This document shows, piece by piece, positions 61,158-64,000 of a stretch of 64,000 bases of DNA (positions are counted from its first letter, which is position 1; each line of letters starts with the position of its first letter). The notes below the pieces were generated by a model, which worked only from the letters and a program-made list of their open reading frames with translations, had not been told where the DNA came from and did not search any database. The DNA lies in the NCBI GenBank assembly GCA_020002185.1, contig CM034534.1, forward strand, positions 38,671,882 through 38,735,881, written 5' to 3'. The stretch comes from Paraescarpia echinospica (lineage: Eukaryota > Annelida > Polychaeta > Sabellida > Siboglinidae). The position numbers were made by a program, and so were the translations under genes.

Positions 61158-62491
61158 GATGGTCCACAATTTGGTTATCCCACTCTTTAAGTCTGGGGGT
61201 AAGTATATGTGCACTACTTATAGGCCTATTTCACTACTACTACACTTCTAAAAACATATTAGAAAAAAATGTTCAGTTCTTGTTTAGATAGCTTTATTAC
61301 CAAACACAAATTTATAAACCCAAGCCAATATGGATTTCAACAAAATATGTCACGCACTAATAGATCGTGTTGATGGAATAACCCAATCATTGGATGCAAA
61401 AACTATGCTATTGGTGTTTTTATAAATTTAAAAAAGGCATTTGACATTGTCAATCACCAACTGTTATGTACAAAAATGGAAATTTCTTGGAATCTGTGGT
61501 GTGGCATTTAAGTGGTTAAATAGTTATCAAGGAAACAGAAAAGAACTTGTGTCCATTGACAAATGTAATTCTGTTGTGCGCAATATTTTATGTGGTGTCC
61601 CATAGGGTTCGATCTTGGGCCCCAAACTATTCATTCTATACGTTAATGATATGTGTAACATATCTAATCTAGTAAAATACATCCTCTTTGCAGACGATAC
61701 TAATATTTTTTATGCAAATAGCAACATAAATAAACTAAAGGAAACAGTACGTAACGTACTGGACCAAATCTATATACATGGTAATTAACTCTGAACATAT
61801 CTCAAATCAATTATATATTATTTGCATAACAAAGATGTTAATACAAAAATACGAAATATTAATATCGAAAGAGTAAGGGTCACCAAGTTTTGGGTGTGTT
61901 TATTGATGATCTACTAAATTGAAAAGCTTATATAAAATACGTACAATCAAAGCTTTCAAAAAGCACAGGTATAATGCACAGATGCAGTCATCTACTTGAT
62001 AGAAGTAGTAGACGTATTCTGTACAGTTCTCTCTTTTTGCCGTATTTAAATTACTGTGCAGAGATATGGGGAAACACGTACCCAACAAATACTAACTGTA
62101 TTTTCTTATTACAAAAAAAAGAGTAATCCTCATTATATTTGGTGCAAGAACGGTTGAAACATGCAAACTCACTTTTCCAACAATTACATGTTCTAAAATT
62201 TCCAGTTATCATAGAACTGAAAACATTATTATTTATGTACAAAACCTACTATAGCTATTTGCCATCAAATATTCAGTGTTTGTTTACTAGACGGGAAATA
62301 GCATAGTCAATGCGAGCTGATTATGACTTAGAACTACAGAGAGTCTGTTCTACCATGCGATCAATGTCTCTTGTAAAGGGAGTTACAACTATGGAATTAT
62401 CTATGTGATCATTTAAAAATTACTAATACTATTAATACATTTAAGCGTAAATGCAAGTTATTTAAGAAATCTCTGGTTGTGGAAATGTAAA
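61158..62491 (+). mobile_element. Decayed CR1/Jockey-like LINE, RT to C-terminus
   Basis: Plus-strand pieces: VHNLVIPLFKSGGKYMCTTY RPIS (61160-61235), FDIVNHQL-type helix (about 61440), ELVSIDKCNSVV, GVP-stop-GSILGPKLFILYVNDM (61590-61650), the catalytic FADD (61687-61698), NIFYANSNINKLKETV, GVFIDD (about 61893), SKSTGIMHRCSHLLDRSSRR ILYSSL (about 61955-62030), FLPYLNYCAEIWGNTYPTNT (62036-62095) and a C-terminal region to about 62490. It starts abruptly at the RT fingers, so it is 5'-truncated. Stops (for example in the GVPQGS motif) and frameshifts show it is dead. Sequence differs from the LINE at 54.9-57.1 kb, so it is another family. Confidence 0.87.
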
Positions 62492-62675
62492 CAAAATCAT
62501 ACACAAATATAATCATGCCATTGAGGAAATGTGTAACAAAATGTGTAAAGATGTGTCCTTATCACATAATTTTAATTTTGAACATGCATATGTTCCATTA
62601 CATAATTTCAATTATTGTAGCTAGATGGTTAGATGAACAGCAAATTCAATTAATATAATATCGATATCTCAATAT
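62492..62675. other. Possible LINE 3' non-coding sequence
   Basis: AT-rich, without features I can name. Confidence 0.3.
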
Positions 62676-62832
62676 ATATGTACGTATGTATGTATATGTG
62701 TGTATGTATGTATATATGTATATATGTGTGTATATGTATGTATACATGTGTGTATATGTATATATATGTGTGTGTGTACATGTATATTTACATTCATACG
62801 TATGTGTATACATATATGTATATATCAATATA
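62676..62832. repeat. (TATG)n / (TA)n microsatellite
   Basis: TATG, TGTA and TATA words over about 155 bp. Confidence 0.93.
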
Positions 62833-62963
62833 TGTCAGGGGTAAATTTACACAAAAGTCAATCACTTCGTATTTACCTCCTTCAAACATGTATATTCTCA
62901 CTTGTATTATAGTTAAATTTGTTTGGTTGTCTACATATTGTTGCCAATGTTCTGAACAAACGT

Positions 62964-62996
62964 TAATTAATTAATTAATTCATTCATTCATTCATC
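62964..62996. repeat. (TTAA)n-(TTCA)n short repeat
   Basis: Four TTAA-type units followed by five ATTC-type units. Confidence 0.85.
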
Positions 62997-63049
62997 ATAA
63001 CATGCATAAGTATCACCTCCTTCCTCATAATGTTGTCTACATATTTGTA

Positions 63050-63430
63050 ATAATCTTCACCACCATTTTCAACTTCATCATAAGCATCTTGGTAACCTTC
63101 ATATTCGTCAACATTGTTTAGCATCACCTACATCAAAATCTGCACATTCATCGTCATCATCACCTTCGTCTTCGACAGCTTACTCTTCTTCATAATCTTC
63201 ATATTCGCATGCATCACCGTCATTTTCGTCATCATCATATTTTTTCGTCATTTTCTTTATCTTCATCTTAATCGACATTTTCACTATAACAATCCTCTTC
63301 ACCCTAATCATCGTAATCTTCATCATAACCATCATCGTCGTCATCATCATGTCTATATTTTAGTCTTTATTATTTTCTTTTTCTCCGTTATCATAGTATT
63401 CTTCTTCATCTTCGTCATCATCCTCATATT
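63050..63430. repeat. Imperfect TC/CAT-rich trinucleotide region
   Basis: Repeated TCATCATCTTC, TTCGTCATC and CTTCATC words without a strict period. The plus strand is very poor in G. The Ile/Phe/His-rich open frame (63114-63518) is a composition artefact. Confidence 0.75.
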
Positions 63431-63510
63431 GTGTGTGAGAGCATGCGTGCGTGTGCGCGCGTATGTAGTATGTACGTGTTGTAGTCAATATGTGCAAATC
63501 TTTTTTGACA

Positions 63511-63700
63511 TTAGTTGATTGTCAGTCATTGTTATTACAAAATGGGCATTCATGCATGTTCTTACAAAATGTGCAAACCTGAAATTATTATTAAACGGGC
63601 CTCAGTGTCATTATATTTTGTTATTACAATATCACATCGGTTTATTACAAAATGGGCCTGTTGTTATTATAAAATGGGTCGATTATTACAAAATGGGTAA
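63511..63700. repeat. Degenerate repeat of a TTATTACAAAATGGGC motif
   Basis: About seven related copies (63530, 63564, 63585, 63619, 63640, 63663, 63684) at irregular 20-35 bp spacing. Confidence 0.7.
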
Positions 63701-64000
63701 CAAGCGTTGGTACATCTGTGTGGGAAAGGACGAGTTGATTATAGAGATATGTCCATTTGTGAAAACAAATGAACACGTAAGTAACCAGTGGTTGAGACTT
63801 TTTGGGATTCTCGCAGAATTATGAATAGGAGAGAACGTCCCAATTTGGGAGGCAAATTTAAAGACATTTCGTATCCAGCCAGGTGCAGGAGACAAGGGTA
63901 CTGGAAGGGAGAGTAAGGGTAATGGTAGGATCACGATATGGGCTATGCTGTTTGTTTTGAGGAAAATAGGGAAAATATATTATGACAGATTGGTTGTGAT
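63701..64000. other. Unassigned window end
   Basis: Nothing recognised before the window stops. Confidence 0.35.

Overview
This window looks like non-coding, repeat-dominated DNA from an animal nuclear genome. The clues are extremely long dinucleotide and tetranucleotide microsatellites, several large minisatellites, tRNA-derived SINEs, decayed non-LTR retrotransposons (LINEs) of CR1/L2/Jockey-like type, and small terminal-inverted-repeat (TIR) DNA transposons. There is no operon structure or dense coding. The LINE types, the SINE with a MIR-like (CORE-like) central part, and a decayed member of a multicopy invertebrate gene family suggest a marine invertebrate, possibly a lophotrochozoan such as a mollusc. 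The species cannot be fixed from the sequence. I find no intact host gene. Almost every long open frame is a by-product of a tandem repeat.

Layout. 1-5.6 kb holds microsatellites in otherwise unassigned sequence. 7.9-8.3 kb is a SINE whose 5' tRNA-like head is triplicated. 9.3-9.7 kb is a small TIR element. 10.5-11.1 kb is a tetranucleotide mosaic. 11.9 kb is an L2-like 3' remnant. 13.2-15.0 kb holds three minisatellites (60, 37 and 17 bp). 17.1-17.6 kb is a TIR element. 19.7-21.2 kb is a 1.5 kb imperfect palindrome with a tRNA-like Pol III promoter in each arm, both pointing inward. 23.0-25.1 kb is a pyrimidine-strand 36-bp satellite. 25.2-29.3 kb is a composite: two inverted arms flank a decayed gene with a PIN/XPG-like acidic motif and a Cys-rich tail, with a SINE and an L2 fragment inside. 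29.85-31.7 kb is a 34-bp satellite.

33.4-34.1 kb is a giant GT tract. 36.4-37.5 kb is a Harbinger-like non-autonomous transposon with TTA target duplications. 39.0-39.4 kb holds two adjacent pogo/Tigger-like TIR elements, one carrying a 12-bp minisatellite. 41.9-42.2 kb is a LINE C-terminal remnant. 44.6-45.3 kb is a GC-rich segment followed by a ~38-bp repeat. 46.4-48.3 kb is an inverted repeat, a decayed reverse transcriptase and a (CATA)n tract. 52.1-52.5 kb is a 30-bp minisatellite of 13 identical copies. 53.6-57.3 kb is a cluster of three LINE fragments abutting a SINE. 61.2-62.5 kb is another decayed LINE.

The strongest candidates for something not yet described are the convergent-promoter palindrome (19.7-21.2 kb) and the inverted-arm unit around the PIN-like pseudogene (25.2-29.3 kb). 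All similarity statements come from reading the sequence by eye against remembered family features; no database search was run.
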